The notes beneath the pieces are model-generated. The model was not told where the DNA came from, made no database searches, and saw only the letters and a list, made by a program, of their open reading frames with translations. Both the position numbers and the translations under genes were made by a program. Shown piece by piece: positions 37,881 to 46,412 of a stretch of DNA of 64,000 nt. This DNA comes from Pseudomonas panipatensis (GTDB taxonomy: Bacteria > Pseudomonadota > Gammaproteobacteria > Pseudomonadales > Pseudomonadaceae), in assembly GCF_900099785.1 (NCBI RefSeq), contig NZ_FNDS01000008.1, positions 248,001 to 312,000 on the forward strand. The letters are read 5' to 3'. Each line of letters starts with the position of its first letter. Position 1 is the stretch's first letter.

Positions 37881-38714
37881 TTACCAGGTCGGTTCGAAGT
37901 CGCCTTGCGGGGTATCCATGGCGGCGCCCAGCCATTTCTTCTGCAGCGCGGCCAGGCGGCCATCGGCGTGCAGCTTGGCCAGGGCCTTGTTCAGCTCGGC
38001 GATCAGGCTGGCGGAGTCATCGTCCTTGCGGCCCAGGTAGGCGAAGTAGGACTTCTTGCCGAACGGCGGTTGCACCACGGCGAACACTTGCGAGCGCTGG
38101 GCGGCGACGTAGGAGATGTTCGGCAGCGAGTTGGCCACCGCGGCGATGCGCCCGGCGGCGAGGTCGGCGTAGGCCTGGTTGTTGTCGACGTACTCGCGGA
38201 TGGTCACCTTCTGCGGCAGGGTGGCGGCGAAGGTCTTCAGCTCCTCCAGTTGCGCCGAGCCCTTGCCGGCGCCGACGGTCATGCCGGCGATGTCCTGCGG
38301 CTTGCCGATCTTGTCGTTGTGCGCGCCCTTGAGCAGCGACACCGTGGCTTCGGCGATCGGGTCGAGGAAGCGGTAGCGCTCCTTGCGCGCCTTGGTGACG
38401 ATGATTGGCCCGGCGACCACGTCGAATTTCTTCGCCTCCAGCCCCGGCAGCACGCTCGGCCAGGGCAGGTCGATGAAGCGCACCTTGACCCCCAGCTCGT
38501 CGCCGAGGGCCTTGAACAGTTCGGCGTTCAGGCCTTGCTGCTTGCCGTTATCGAGAAAGTCGAAGGGAGCGAACTGCATTTCGGTGCCGACCACCAGTTC
38601 ACCGGCCTTCTTCACATCGGCCAGTTGGTCGGCGCGGACCTGCGGCGCCAGGGCGATCAGGGTGGCGGCGCCGAGGGCGGCCAGGGTCTTGCCAAACAGT
38701 GGGTTGAAGCGCAT
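37881..38714 (-). CDS. ABC transporter substrate-binding protein of the hut-linked transporter
   Basis: 277 residues with a signal peptide (ending Q-V-R-A before Asp) and the SBP_bac_3 fold (GELVVGTEMQFAPFDFLDNGKQQGLNAELFKALGDELG, GMTVGAGKGSAQLEEL). It is the first gene of an operon with two permeases, ATPase, HisC-like aminotransferase and GntR regulator. A sigma-54 promoter and a HutC-type box lie just upstream. The ligand is inferred to be histidine, imidazolelactate or a related compound. Confidence 0.9.
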   Translation of the reverse strand: MRFNPLFGKTLAALGAATLIALAPQVRADQLADVKKAGELVVGTEMQFAPFDFLDNGKQQGLNAELFKALGDELGVKVRFIDLPWPSVLPGLEAKKFDVVAGPIIVTKARKERYRFLDPIAEATVSLLKGAHNDKIGKPQDIAGMTVGAGKGSAQLEELKTFAATLPQKVTIREYVDNNQAYADLAAGRIAAVANSLPNISYVAAQRSQVFAVVQPPFGKKSYFAYLGRKDDDSASLIAELNKALAKLHADGRLAALQKKWLGAAMDTPQGDFEPTW

Positions 38715-38767
38715 CGGGTAACTCCTTCGTTGGGCTGACAGGTGTTGTTGTTGTGCAACGGCAGAGC

Positions 38768-38783
38768 AGCATCAAATGTGCCA
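38768..38783 (-). promoter_or_regulatory. sigma-54 promoter of the hut-linked ABC transporter operon
   Basis: Minus-strand TGGCACATTTGATGCT: GG-N10-GC spacing and a full TGGCAC -24 element. The predicted start is near 38757. Confidence 0.75.
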
Positions 38784-38790
38784 ATCAATA

Positions 38791-38804
38791 CTGGTATATA
38801 CCGG
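38791..38804. promoter_or_regulatory. HutC-type box upstream of the transporter operon
   Basis: CTGGTATATACCGG with the core GGTATATACC (38793-38802), a perfect palindrome that keeps the TA-TATA-TA centre but has G/C in place of the outer T/A. It is centred about 40 bases before the sigma-54 start. Confidence 0.55.
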
Positions 38805-38816
38805 TCTCTGCCGGCT

Positions 38817-40193
38817 TCAATCGAACAGCTTGCCGGGGTTGAGGATGCCCCGTGGATCCAGGGCCAGCTTGAGCTGACGCATCACCTGCAGCGCCTCGGG
38901 ACTCACCGAGTGATGCAGGAATTCGCGCTTGAGCAGGCCGATGCCGTGCTCGGCGGAGACCGAGCCGGCCATTTCGCCGACGGCGGTATAGACCAGTTCC
39001 TCGACCTCAAGGATAGGCGCCGGTTGCGGCAGCGAGCGGCAATCGACGGTGAGGTGCAGGTTGCTGTCGCCGATGTGGCCGAAATAGACGCTGCGGTTGC
39101 CCGGCCAGCGCGCATCGAGACGCTGCCGGCAGCGCTCGGCGAAGTCGCCGATGCGCCCGATCGGCAGGCTGACGTCGAAGTTCAGCGGTTGCAGGCGGTT
39201 GGGGAATTCGCCGGTGGCCTCGCGGATTTTCCACAGCTGACGGGCCTGGGCCTGGGAGCCGGCGATCACCGCATCGATCACTTCGCCGTCGTCGAAGGCG
39301 CCCTGCAGGGCATCCTGCAACGCCTCGGCGGTGGCCGCGCTGTCGAACAGCGCGTACAGCGGGTAGTCCTCGGCCAGCGGTGCTTGGGTCGTTTCCAGCC
39401 AGGACACGCCGAGGCGGTAGAAGTCCTGCCACATCAGCTCATAGGCCTGCGGCGTGCCCAGCCGGCGTTGCAGGCGGCGCAGCAGCGCCACCGCGGCGGC
39501 GTAGTCGGGCAGGGCGCACAGCGCGGTACTTTGCGCGCCCGGCGGCGGCGCCAGCTTGAGCACCGCGCGGGTGATCACCCCGAGGGTGCCCTCGGAGCCG
39601 ATGAAGCACTGTTTCAGGTCATAGCCGGTGTTGTTCTTGATCATCTTGTTCAGCAGGTTCAGGACCCGCCCATCGGCCAGCACCACTTCCAGGCCGAGCA
39701 CCAGGTCGCGGGTCATGCCGTAGCGGATCACCGCATTGCCACCGGCGTTGGTGGCGATGTTGCCGCCGATTTGGCAGGAGCCGCGCGCGCCCAGGTCCAG
39801 CGGGAACAGCAGGCCGGCCTCGGCGGCGGCCTGCTGGATGCGCTCCAGGCGGGTGCCGGCGCGCACGGTCATGGTGGCGGCGGCCGTGTCGATCTCCTCG
39901 ATGCCGTCCAGGCGCTCCAGGGACAGGGCGATGTCCTGCGCGCGCGGCACGGCGCCGCCGGCCAGGCCGGTCATGCCGCCCTGGGGCACCAGGCTCTGGC
40001 CGCGTTCGTTGCAGATGCGCAGGGCGGCGGAGACCTGCGCGGTGTCGCGCGGCAGCAGCAGCGCCGCCGGGCAGGCCGGGGCGTGGCGGGTCCAGTCGCT
40101 GTGGTGGCGGGGATTGATGGCCGCGCCGGTGAGCACGGCGGCGTCGCCGAGGGCGGCGCGCAGTAGCTGCAGGGTCTGTTCGAGTTCGCTCAT
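38817..40193 (-). CDS. FAD-linked 2-hydroxyacid dehydrogenase (D-lactate/GlcD family)
   Basis: 458 residues: an N-terminal PCMH-type FAD domain (LVPQGGMTGLAGGAVPRAQDIALSLERLDGIEEID; GSCQIGGNIATNAGGNAVIRYG) and a C-terminal FAD-oxidase domain (YFGHIGDSNLHLTVDCRSL, GSVSAEHGIGLLKREFL). It is related to D-lactate, glycolate and D-2-hydroxyglutarate dehydrogenases. It overlaps the FMN dehydrogenase by four bases and is co-transcribed with hutH. I infer oxidation of a D-2-hydroxyacid of the histidine series, D-imidazolelactate, to imidazolepyruvate. Confidence 0.85.
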   Translation of the reverse strand: MSELEQTLQLLRAALGDAAVLTGAAINPRHHSDWTRHAPACPAALLLPRDTAQVSAALRICNERGQSLVPQGGMTGLAGGAVPRAQDIALSLERLDGIEEIDTAAATMTVRAGTRLERIQQAAAEAGLLFPLDLGARGSCQIGGNIATNAGGNAVIRYGMTRDLVLGLEVVLADGRVLNLLNKMIKNNTGYDLKQCFIGSEGTLGVITRAVLKLAPPPGAQSTALCALPDYAAAVALLRRLQRRLGTPQAYELMWQDFYRLGVSWLETTQAPLAEDYPLYALFDSAATAEALQDALQGAFDDGEVIDAVIAGSQAQARQLWKIREATGEFPNRLQPLNFDVSLPIGRIGDFAERCRQRLDARWPGNRSVYFGHIGDSNLHLTVDCRSLPQPAPILEVEELVYTAVGEMAGSVSAEHGIGLLKREFLHHSVSPEALQVMRQLKLALDPRGILNPGKLFD

Positions 40194-41401
40194 GGGTGGA
40201 CGTCGCCAGTCGGTAAAAGGGAAGCCGGGGCGCTGCGCAACAGGCAGTCGCCGTTCACCTCGGCCAGGCTGCGACGGCCAAGCAAGGCCAGGGCCAGGCG
40301 CAGTTCCTGGTGCAGCAGATCGAGCGCATGGGCGGCTCCGGCGGCGCCGCCAAGGGCCACGCCATACAGGGTGGCGCGGCCGAGCAGCACCGCGTCGGCG
40401 CCGAGGGCGCAGGCCTTGAGGATGTCGCTGCCGCGGCGGATGCCGCTGTCCAGCAGGATCGCCAGGCGGCCTTTGACCGCTTCAGCGACGGCCGGCAGGC
40501 AGTCGAGGCTGGCCGGCGCGCCGTCGAGCTGACGCCCGCCGTGGTTGCTCACCACCACGCCATCCAGGCCGAGTTCGGCGCAGCGCCGCGCATCGGTAGC
40601 CGCCAGCACCCCCTTCAGCAGCAGGCGGTGCGGCCAGCGCTGGCGCAGGCGGGCGAGGGCGTTCCAGTCCAGTTCGGTGTCCATCTGCTGGCCGATGAAC
40701 TGCGCGGCGCCCGCGGCGTTGCGGCGCTCGGCGGGCAGGTAGGGCGCCAGGTTGGCCATCTGCGGCAGGCCTTGTGGCCAGAGTGCCTGGAGCAGCCAGC
40801 GCGGGTGGCGCAGGACGTCGAACTTGTTGCGCCAGCTCAGCTGCTGCGGACGGACGAAGTTGCGCCTGTCCCATTCGCGGTTGCCGAGCAGCACGGCATC
40901 GCTGGTCAGCAGCAGAGTGCGGCAGCCGACGGCCTCGGCGCGGCGCAGCAGGTCATCCTGGATGCCGGGGTCGCGCAGGCAATAGAGCTGGAACCACAGC
41001 TCGGTGTCCGGCGCGGCGGCGGCGACTTCTTCCAGGGAACTGGTGGACACCGTGCTGAGGCTGAACGGCAGGCCGCGCTCGCCGGCGGCGCGGGCCAGGT
41101 GGAGGTCGGCGTCGCGGTAGAGCATGCCGTTGTAGCCGCTGGGAGCGATGGCCATGGGCAGCGGCAGCGTGCCGCCGAACAGCGGGCGGCGCAGGTCCGG
41201 CGTGGCGCAGGGCACCAGGGTCTGCGGCAGCAGGCTGAGTTCGGCGAAGGCCTGGCGGTTGCGCCGCAGGGTCAGCTCGTCTTCCGCGCCGCCGTCGAGG
41301 TATTCCCAGGCGAAGTACGGCAGGCGCCGGCGGGCCATGGCGGCCAGCTCGGCGATGCTCTGCGCGCGGCGGAAGTCGTTGCCGGTGTGGTAGCGGCGCA
41401 T
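40190..41401 (-). CDS. FMN-dependent alpha-hydroxyacid dehydrogenase (LldD/MdlB family)
   Basis: 403 residues, TIM barrel with FMN: FAWEYLDGGAEDE, MAIAPSGYNGMLYRDADLHLARAAGERG, WFQLYCLRD, the catalytic SNHGGRQLDG and LDSGIRRGSDILKACALGADAVLLGR. The TSDAVLLGNREWDRRNF stretch is more like mandelate dehydrogenase than L-lactate dehydrogenase, which suggests an aromatic 2-hydroxyacid. The start at 41401 lies 10 bases after the hutH stop, so the genes share an mRNA. I infer L-imidazolelactate as substrate. Confidence 0.85.
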   Translation of the reverse strand: MRRYHTGNDFRRAQSIAELAAMARRRLPYFAWEYLDGGAEDELTLRRNRQAFAELSLLPQTLVPCATPDLRRPLFGGTLPLPMAIAPSGYNGMLYRDADLHLARAAGERGLPFSLSTVSTSSLEEVAAAAPDTELWFQLYCLRDPGIQDDLLRRAEAVGCRTLLLTSDAVLLGNREWDRRNFVRPQQLSWRNKFDVLRHPRWLLQALWPQGLPQMANLAPYLPAERRNAAGAAQFIGQQMDTELDWNALARLRQRWPHRLLLKGVLAATDARRCAELGLDGVVVSNHGGRQLDGAPASLDCLPAVAEAVKGRLAILLDSGIRRGSDILKACALGADAVLLGRATLYGVALGGAAGAAHALDLLHQELRLALALLGRRSLAEVNGDCLLRSAPASLLPTGDVHP

Positions 41402-41411
41402 GCGCGGCGAC

Positions 41412-42941
41412 TCAGGCGTAGAGCGCACTGGCGGGCAGCCAGCGGGCGAAGGCGCCCTCTTCGACCCAGGCGCGCGCGGTGGCGATGTCCGGGGCGAAGT
41501 AGCGGTCTTCATCGTAGGCGGGCACCTGGGCGCGGATCATCGCCATGATCTCGGCGAGCTTCGGCGAGGTGCTCAGCGGCGCGTGGAACTCCACGCCCTG
41601 GGCGGCGGCGAGCAGTTCGATGGCGACCACCGCCGAGCTGTTGCCGGCCATGTCGAGCAGGCGCCGCGCGGCGAAGGTGGCCATGGACACGTGGTCCTCC
41701 TGGTTGGCCGAGGTCGGCAGGCTGTCCACCGAGGCCGGGTGGGCCAGGGTCTTGTTTTCCGAGGCCAGGGCCGCCGAGGTGACCTGGGCGATCATGAAGC
41801 CGGAGTTGAGCCCGCCTTCCTTGACCAGGAACGCCGGCAGGCCGGACAGCGCCGGGTCGACCAGTTGGGCGATGCGCCGTTCCGACAGCGCGCCGATTTC
41901 GGCAATTGCCAGGGCCAGCACGTCGGCGGCCATGGCCACCGGCTCGGCGTGGAAGTTGCCGCCGGAGAGCACGTCGCCGTCGGCGCTGAACACCAGCGGG
42001 TTGTCCGACACCGCGTTGGCTTCGCGCAGGAAGACCCCGGCGGCGAAGCGCAGGTGATCGAGGCAGGCGCCCATCACCTGCGGCTGGCAGCGCAGCGAGT
42101 AGGGGTCCTGCACGCGCTTGCAGTCGATGTGCGACTGGTTGATCTGGCTGTCGTGCAGCAGCTCGCGGTACAGCGCGGCGACGTCGATCTGCCCGGGCTG
42201 GCCGCGCACCGCCTGGATACGCGCGTCGAAGGGCACATAGGAACCCTTCAGGGCCTCCACGGTGAGGCTGCCGGCGGCCACCGCGGCGGTGAACAGCTTC
42301 TCGGCGGCGAACAGTCCGCGCAGGGCCAGGGCCGTGGACACCTGGGTGCCGTTGATCAGCGCCAGGCCTTCCTTCGGCCCCAGGGTCAGGGGCTCCAGGC
42401 CGGCGATGGCGAGACCCTCGCTGGCTTCCATGACGCGGCCTTGATGGCGCACCTGGCCGACGCCGATGAGCACCGAGGACATGTGCGCCAGCGGCGCCAG
42501 GTCACCCGAGGCGCCCACCGAGCCCTGCGAGGGAATGCACGGGTAGACCTGGGCGCGGTAGAGCTTCAGCAGGCCTTCGATCACCGCCCAGCGCACCCCG
42601 GAGAAACCGCGCGCCAGGGAGGCGACCTTGAGCGCCAGGATCAGGCCGACGGTGGCATCGTCGAGCAGCGGCCCGGTGCCGGTGCAGTGCGAGAGGATCA
42701 GGTTGCGCTGCAGCCGGGTCAGTTGGTCGGCGGCGATCGAGGTCCGCGCCAGCAGGCCGAAGCCGGTGTTGATGCCGTAGACGGTGCGCTGGCTGGCGAT
42801 GATGCTGGCGACCGTGCGCTGGCTGGCCGCGACGCTGGCCTGGCAGGCGGGGTCGAGGGCGAAGTCGATGCGCTCCTGGTGGATCAGGCGCAGTTGGTCG
42901 AGGCTGAAGTGGCCGGGGGTGATGAGCAGGGCATCTGACAT
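41412..42941 (-). CDS. hutH: histidine ammonia-lyase
   Basis: 509 residues. It removes ammonia from L-histidine to give urocanate, the first committed step. The Ala144-Ser145-Gly146 triad ([12 protein letters not shown]) forms the MIO cofactor; Tyr55 (VYGINTGFG) and the [12 protein letters not shown] block are present. CAGGAAA precedes the ATG. It leads an operon with two 2-hydroxyacid dehydrogenases; upstream lie a sigma-54 promoter and a HutC box on the start site. Confidence 0.96.
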   Translation of the reverse strand: MSDALLITPGHFSLDQLRLIHQERIDFALDPACQASVAASQRTVASIIASQRTVYGINTGFGLLARTSIAADQLTRLQRNLILSHCTGTGPLLDDATVGLILALKVASLARGFSGVRWAVIEGLLKLYRAQVYPCIPSQGSVGASGDLAPLAHMSSVLIGVGQVRHQGRVMEASEGLAIAGLEPLTLGPKEGLALINGTQVSTALALRGLFAAEKLFTAAVAAGSLTVEALKGSYVPFDARIQAVRGQPGQIDVAALYRELLHDSQINQSHIDCKRVQDPYSLRCQPQVMGACLDHLRFAAGVFLREANAVSDNPLVFSADGDVLSGGNFHAEPVAMAADVLALAIAEIGALSERRIAQLVDPALSGLPAFLVKEGGLNSGFMIAQVTSAALASENKTLAHPASVDSLPTSANQEDHVSMATFAARRLLDMAGNSSAVVAIELLAAAQGVEFHAPLSTSPKLAEIMAMIRAQVPAYDEDRYFAPDIATARAWVEEGAFARWLPASALYA

Positions 42942-43004
42942 GGGGCGTTTCCTGAGCATGGGGTGCGGCGCGGTGGCCATGGGTCGGTGGCAGCGAGATA
43001 CATG

Positions 43005-43018
43005 CCTGTATATACAGG
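43005..43018. promoter_or_regulatory. HutC operator at the hutH start site
   Basis: CCTGTATATACAGG, a perfect 14-base palindrome with core TGTATATACA. Its centre coincides with the start predicted from the sigma-54 promoter at 43022. Confidence 0.8.
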
Positions 43019-43021
43019 ACA

Positions 43022-43037
43022 GGCAATTCGCGGGCCA
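43022..43037 (-). promoter_or_regulatory. sigma-54 promoter of hutH
   Basis: Minus-strand TGGCCCGCGAATTGCC: GG-N10-GC with TTGC at -12. The predicted start is near 43011. Confidence 0.75.
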
Positions 43038-43147
43038 GGAATCCAGGAAGTGCCATCGCAGAGGCGCTACGCGCGGCTTCAGGGGGTTGCGCATGGGCTG
43101 TCGATGTCACCTTAGGTTGCACCCGGCTGGGGCCGCTGTGGTCCAAA

Positions 43148-43164
43148 TGCACAGCCAGGGTGCG
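43148..43164. promoter_or_regulatory. NtrC-like enhancer site between hutH and the oxygenase gene
   Basis: TGCACAGCCAGGGTGCG: matches TGCACC-N5-GGTGCA at 10 of 12 fixed positions. It is about 145 and 126 bases from the two predicted sigma-54 starts. Confidence 0.5.
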
Positions 43165-43255
43165 CTGAGTCAGGCGGTCTGGCGTTGCCGCCGGAGGCTC
43201 CCGGTGTCGCCCTAGAGGCGTTGCTGGCGGGCGCCTGGAGCAGCCGTCGGACGGC

Positions 43256-43271
43256 GGGCATGCAATGTGCT
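43256..43271 (+). promoter_or_regulatory. sigma-54 promoter of the 2-oxoglutarate oxygenase gene
   Basis: GGGCATGCAATGTGCT: GG (43257-43258), 10 bases, GC (43269-43270). The predicted start near 43282 lies inside the HutC box. Confidence 0.65.
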
Positions 43272-43274
43272 TAG

Positions 43275-43288
43275 CCTGTATATACCGC
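43275..43288. promoter_or_regulatory. HutC operator upstream of the oxygenase gene
   Basis: CCTGTATATACCGC; core TGTATATACC matches TGTA-N2-TACA except for the last base. Confidence 0.65.
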
Positions 43289-43390
43289 TTGCCTGGTCGA
43301 GCCCTGTCGCGACGCGGCGAGCGGTCATCCTCCCTGACAACCCTAGCCGCTTGGCGCGTTTGCCGCCGCGGCGCCCGCGCAGGAGTCCTC

Positions 43391-44359
43391 ATGAGTCAGA
43401 ACCTTTCCATTCCCGTGGTCGACATGGCCGGTGTGGGGGCGGGCGACGCCGCCAGCCTGCGCCGGGCCGGCGAGGCGATCCACCGGGCCTGCACCGAGAT
43501 CGGCTTCTTCTATATCGTCAATCACGGCGTGCCGCAGGCGGTGATCGACGAGGCCATGGCCGCCGCGCGGGAGTTCTTTGCCTTGCCGCTGGAGACCAAG
43601 GCGCAGGTGGCGGTGAATGCGCGCCATCGCGGTTTCCACCGGATCGGCGGGGCGACCATGTACCAGGCGACCCAGCCGGACCTGAAGGAGTTCTTCAGCA
43701 TCGGCCTGGAACTGGCCGAGGACGATCCTTGCGTGCTCGCCGGCGAAGCCCTGCGCGGGCCGAACCAGTGGCCGGCCTTCCTGCCGCGCCTGCGCAGCGC
43801 GCTGGACGCCTATTACGCGGCGGTCGGCCGCGCCGGCGCCGACCTGCTGCGCGCGGTGGCGGTGAGCCTGGGCATCGACGAGCAGTTCTTCGCCGCCAAG
43901 TACCACAAGCCGCTGCAGCGCACCCAGGCCATCTATTACCCACCGCACCCGGCGCAGGCCGAGGCCGATCTGTTCGGCGTGGCGCCGCACACCGACTATG
44001 GCTGCATCACCCTGCTCTATCAGGACGACAGTGGTGGCCTGCAGGTGCGCGAGCTGGGCAGTCAGAGCTGGGTCGATGCCACCCCGCTGGCCGGCAGCCT
44101 GGTGGTCAACGTCGGCGACCTGCTGGCGCGCTGGTCCAACGATCGCTTCCGCTCCACCCTGCACCGGGTGATCAACTGCTCCGGCCACGAGCGCTATTCC
44201 ATCGCCACCTTCTTCGACCCCGACTACCAGTCCGTGGTCGATCCGCGCGACCTGGGCATCGCCGACGAAGCAAGCCGCTACGCGCCGGTGAAGGCGGGCG
44301 ACTACATCCTCGGCCGCATCGACCAGTCCATGGCCTACCGCAAGAAGGCCCAGGCCTGA
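43391..44359 (+). CDS. 2-oxoglutarate/Fe(II)-dependent oxygenase, isopenicillin N synthase-like
   Basis: 322 residues: N-terminal DIOX_N region (IPVVDMAGVG ... GFFYIVNHGVP) and a jelly-roll core with iron ligands His200, Asp202 (APHTDYGCITLLYQ) and His258 (STLHRVIN), plus Arg268/Ser270 (ERYSIATFF) for 2-oxoglutarate. AGGAG precedes the ATG. It is divergent from hutH and shares the sigma-54/HutC promoter design, so it should respond to urocanate. Substrate unknown; I infer hydroxylation or demethylation of a histidine-related compound. It is not part of any textbook hut pathway. Confidence 0.85.
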   Translation: MSQNLSIPVVDMAGVGAGDAASLRRAGEAIHRACTEIGFFYIVNHGVPQAVIDEAMAAAREFFALPLETKAQVAVNARHRGFHRIGGATMYQATQPDLKEFFSIGLELAEDDPCVLAGEALRGPNQWPAFLPRLRSALDAYYAAVGRAGADLLRAVAVSLGIDEQFFAAKYHKPLQRTQAIYYPPHPAQAEADLFGVAPHTDYGCITLLYQDDSGGLQVRELGSQSWVDATPLAGSLVVNVGDLLARWSNDRFRSTLHRVINCSGHERYSIATFFDPDYQSVVDPRDLGIADEASRYAPVKAGDYILGRIDQSMAYRKKAQA

Positions 44360-44373
44360 GCCGCGCTGGCGGC

Positions 44374-44401
44374 GGCGGATAACGCGCGCGCGTTGTTCGC
44401 C
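44374..44401. repeat. REP-like inverted repeat after the oxygenase gene
   Basis: GGCGGATAACGCGC / GCGCGTTGTTCGCC, an imperfect 14-base dyad of the GGATAACG type common between Pseudomonas genes. Confidence 0.5.
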
Positions 44402-44425
44402 CTGCGCGAATGGCCTGTTACCGAT

Positions 44426-44446
44426 GACGCCCCTTGATGGGGCGTC
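44426..44446 (+). terminator. hairpin, possible terminator of the oxygenase gene
   Basis: GACGCCCC-TTGAT-GGGGCGTC stem without a good T-run. Confidence 0.45.
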
Positions 44447-44459
44447 GTGCTTCAAAAAG

Positions 44460-44485
44460 TGTCACGCCCGTAGTCTCGGGTAACA
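44460..44485 (+). promoter_or_regulatory. CbrB-like enhancer dyad upstream of hutU
   Basis: TGTCAC-N14-GTAACA, one mismatch from the TGTTAC-N14-GTAACA dyad that I remember for CbrB. It lies about 150 bases before the predicted hutU start, suitable for sigma-54 activation. Confidence 0.5.
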
Positions 44486-44598
44486 CCTCTTGCTCTCGGC
44501 CACTGCCGGCGGATGCCGCTCTCGCGGCCCGCTGACGCCCAGCTTCTACGCAGCCTAGAGCCTTCCCTTGGGTTTTTTTGCGGCCCCCTCGGCAAGGT

Positions 44599-44614
44599 TG
44601 GCCCCTCTCATGCA
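44599..44614 (+). promoter_or_regulatory. sigma-54 promoter of the hutU operon
   Basis: TGGCCCCTCTCATGCA: GG (44600-44601), 10 bases, GC (44612-44613). The predicted start is near 44625. Confidence 0.75.
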
Positions 44615-44619
44615 TATGC

Positions 44620-44631
44620 TTGTATGTACAA
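44620..44631. promoter_or_regulatory. HutC operator on the hutU start site
   Basis: TTGTATGTACAA, containing TGTA-TG-TACA. It covers the start predicted from the sigma-54 promoter. Confidence 0.75.
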
Positions 44632-44719
44632 CCTTATATGTGTGCGGACGTCTTCGACGGCCGCCCCGGAACCAGGTCGCTGCGCCGGCCCGTCAGTCAC
44701 CCGAGTCAGGAGTCACCCC

Positions 44720-46399
44720 GTGAGCAACTCGAACAACAAATTCCGCGATGTCGAAATCCGCGCTCCGCGCGGCACCCAGCTGAACGCCAAGAGCTGGCTG
44801 ACCGAAGCGCCGCTGCGCATGTTGATGAACAACCTCGACCCGGAAGTGGCGGAGAACCCCAAGGAATTGGTGGTCTACGGCGGCATCGGCCGCGCCGCGC
44901 GCAACTGGGAGTGCTACGACAAGATCGTCGCCACCCTGAAAGAGCTGAACGACGACGAGACCCTGCTGGTGCAATCCGGCAAGCCGGTCGGGGTGTTCAA
45001 GACCCACGCCAACGCCCCGCGCGTGCTGATCGCCAACTCCAACCTGGTGCCGCACTGGGCGACCTGGGAGCACTTCAACGAACTGGATGCCAAGGGCCTG
45101 GCCATGTACGGCCAGATGACCGCCGGTTCGTGGATCTACATCGGTAGCCAGGGCATCGTCCAGGGCACCTACGAAACCTTCGTCGAGGCCGGTCGCCAGC
45201 ACTACAACGGCAACCTCGCCGGGCGCTGGGTGCTCACCGCCGGTCTCGGCGGCATGGGCGGCGCCCAGCCCCTGGCGGCGACCCTGGCCGGCGCCTGCTC
45301 GCTGAACATCGAATGCCAGCAGAGCCGCATCGACTTCCGCCTGAAGACCCGTTACGTCGACGAGCAGGCCAGCGACCTGGACGACGCCCTGGCGCGCATC
45401 GCCAAGTACACCGGCGAAGGCAAGGCGATCTCCATTGCCCTGCACGGCAACGCCGCGGAAATCCTGCCGGAACTGGTGCGCCGTGGCGTGCGCCCGGACA
45501 TGGTCACCGACCAGACCAGCGCCCACGACCCGCTCAACGGCTACCTGCCGATCGGCTGGACCTGGGAGCAGTACCGCGACCGCGCGCAGACCGAGCCGGC
45601 CGCCGTGGTGAAAGCCGCCAAGCAGTCCATGGCGGTGCATGTGCAAGCCATGCTGGACTTCCAGAAGCAGGGCGTACCGACCTTCGACTACGGCAACAAC
45701 ATCCGCCAGATGGCCAAGGAAGAGGGCGTGGCCAATGCCTTCGACTTCCCCGGCTTCGTTCCGGCCTACATCCGTCCGCTGTTCTGCCGTGGCGTCGGTC
45801 CGTTCCGCTGGGCCGCGCTGTCCGGCGACGCCGAGGACATCTACAAGACCGACGCCAAGGTCAAGGAACTGATCCCGGATGACGCCCACCTGCACCGCTG
45901 GCTGGACATGGCCAAGCAGCGCATCAGCTTCCAGGGCCTGCCGGCGCGCATCTGCTGGGTCGGCCTGGGACAGCGCGCCAAGCTCGGCCTGGCGTTCAAC
46001 GAAATGGTCCGCAGCGGCGAACTGAAGGCGCCGATCGTCATCGGCCGCGACCACCTCGACTCCGGTTCGGTGGCCAGCCCCAACCGTGAAACCGAAGCCA
46101 TGCAGGACGGTTCCGATGCCGTCTCCGACTGGCCGCTGCTCAATGCCCTGCTGAACACCGCCAGCGGCGCCACCTGGGTCTCGCTGCACCATGGCGGCGG
46201 CGTGGGCATGGGCTTCTCCCAGCATTCGGGCATGGTGATCGTCTGCGACGGCACCGACGAGGCCGCCGCGCGCATCGCCCGCGTGCTGACCAACGACCCG
46301 GCCACCGGGGTCATGCGCCACGCCGATGCCGGTTACCAGATCGCCATCGACTGTGCCAAGGAACAAGGCTTGAACCTGCCGATGATCACCGGCAAGTGA
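44720..46399 (+). CDS. hutU: urocanate hydratase (urocanase)
   Basis: 559 residues, NAD-dependent, converting urocanate to imidazolonepropionate. Typical blocks are [35 protein letters not shown] and [14 protein letters not shown]. The GTG at 44720 is chosen as start because AGGAG lies 8 bases upstream and the protein then begins at the conserved N-terminus. An AACAACAA string at 44732-44739 in the first codons is of the Crc/Hfq target type, suggesting catabolite repression. It leads the hutU-CoA transferase-dehydrogenase-transporter-hutI-hutG series. Confidence 0.97.
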   Translation: MSNSNNKFRDVEIRAPRGTQLNAKSWLTEAPLRMLMNNLDPEVAENPKELVVYGGIGRAARNWECYDKIVATLKELNDDETLLVQSGKPVGVFKTHANAPRVLIANSNLVPHWATWEHFNELDAKGLAMYGQMTAGSWIYIGSQGIVQGTYETFVEAGRQHYNGNLAGRWVLTAGLGGMGGAQPLAATLAGACSLNIECQQSRIDFRLKTRYVDEQASDLDDALARIAKYTGEGKAISIALHGNAAEILPELVRRGVRPDMVTDQTSAHDPLNGYLPIGWTWEQYRDRAQTEPAAVVKAAKQSMAVHVQAMLDFQKQGVPTFDYGNNIRQMAKEEGVANAFDFPGFVPAYIRPLFCRGVGPFRWAALSGDAEDIYKTDAKVKELIPDDAHLHRWLDMAKQRISFQGLPARICWVGLGQRAKLGLAFNEMVRSGELKAPIVIGRDHLDSGSVASPNRETEAMQDGSDAVSDWPLLNALLNTASGATWVSLHHGGGVGMGFSQHSGMVIVCDGTDEAAARIARVLTNDPATGVMRHADAGYQIAIDCAKEQGLNLPMITGK

Positions 46400-46412
46400 T
46401 GAGGAATCCGGC

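Larger units (their letters stand above)
42942..43390. other. divergent regulatory region hutH / oxygenase
   Basis: The 449 bases carry two outward sigma-54 promoters, two HutC boxes and one NtrC-like dyad midway, each listed separately. The early part of the oxygenase leader (43287-43390) holds nothing else recognised. Confidence 0.6.
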
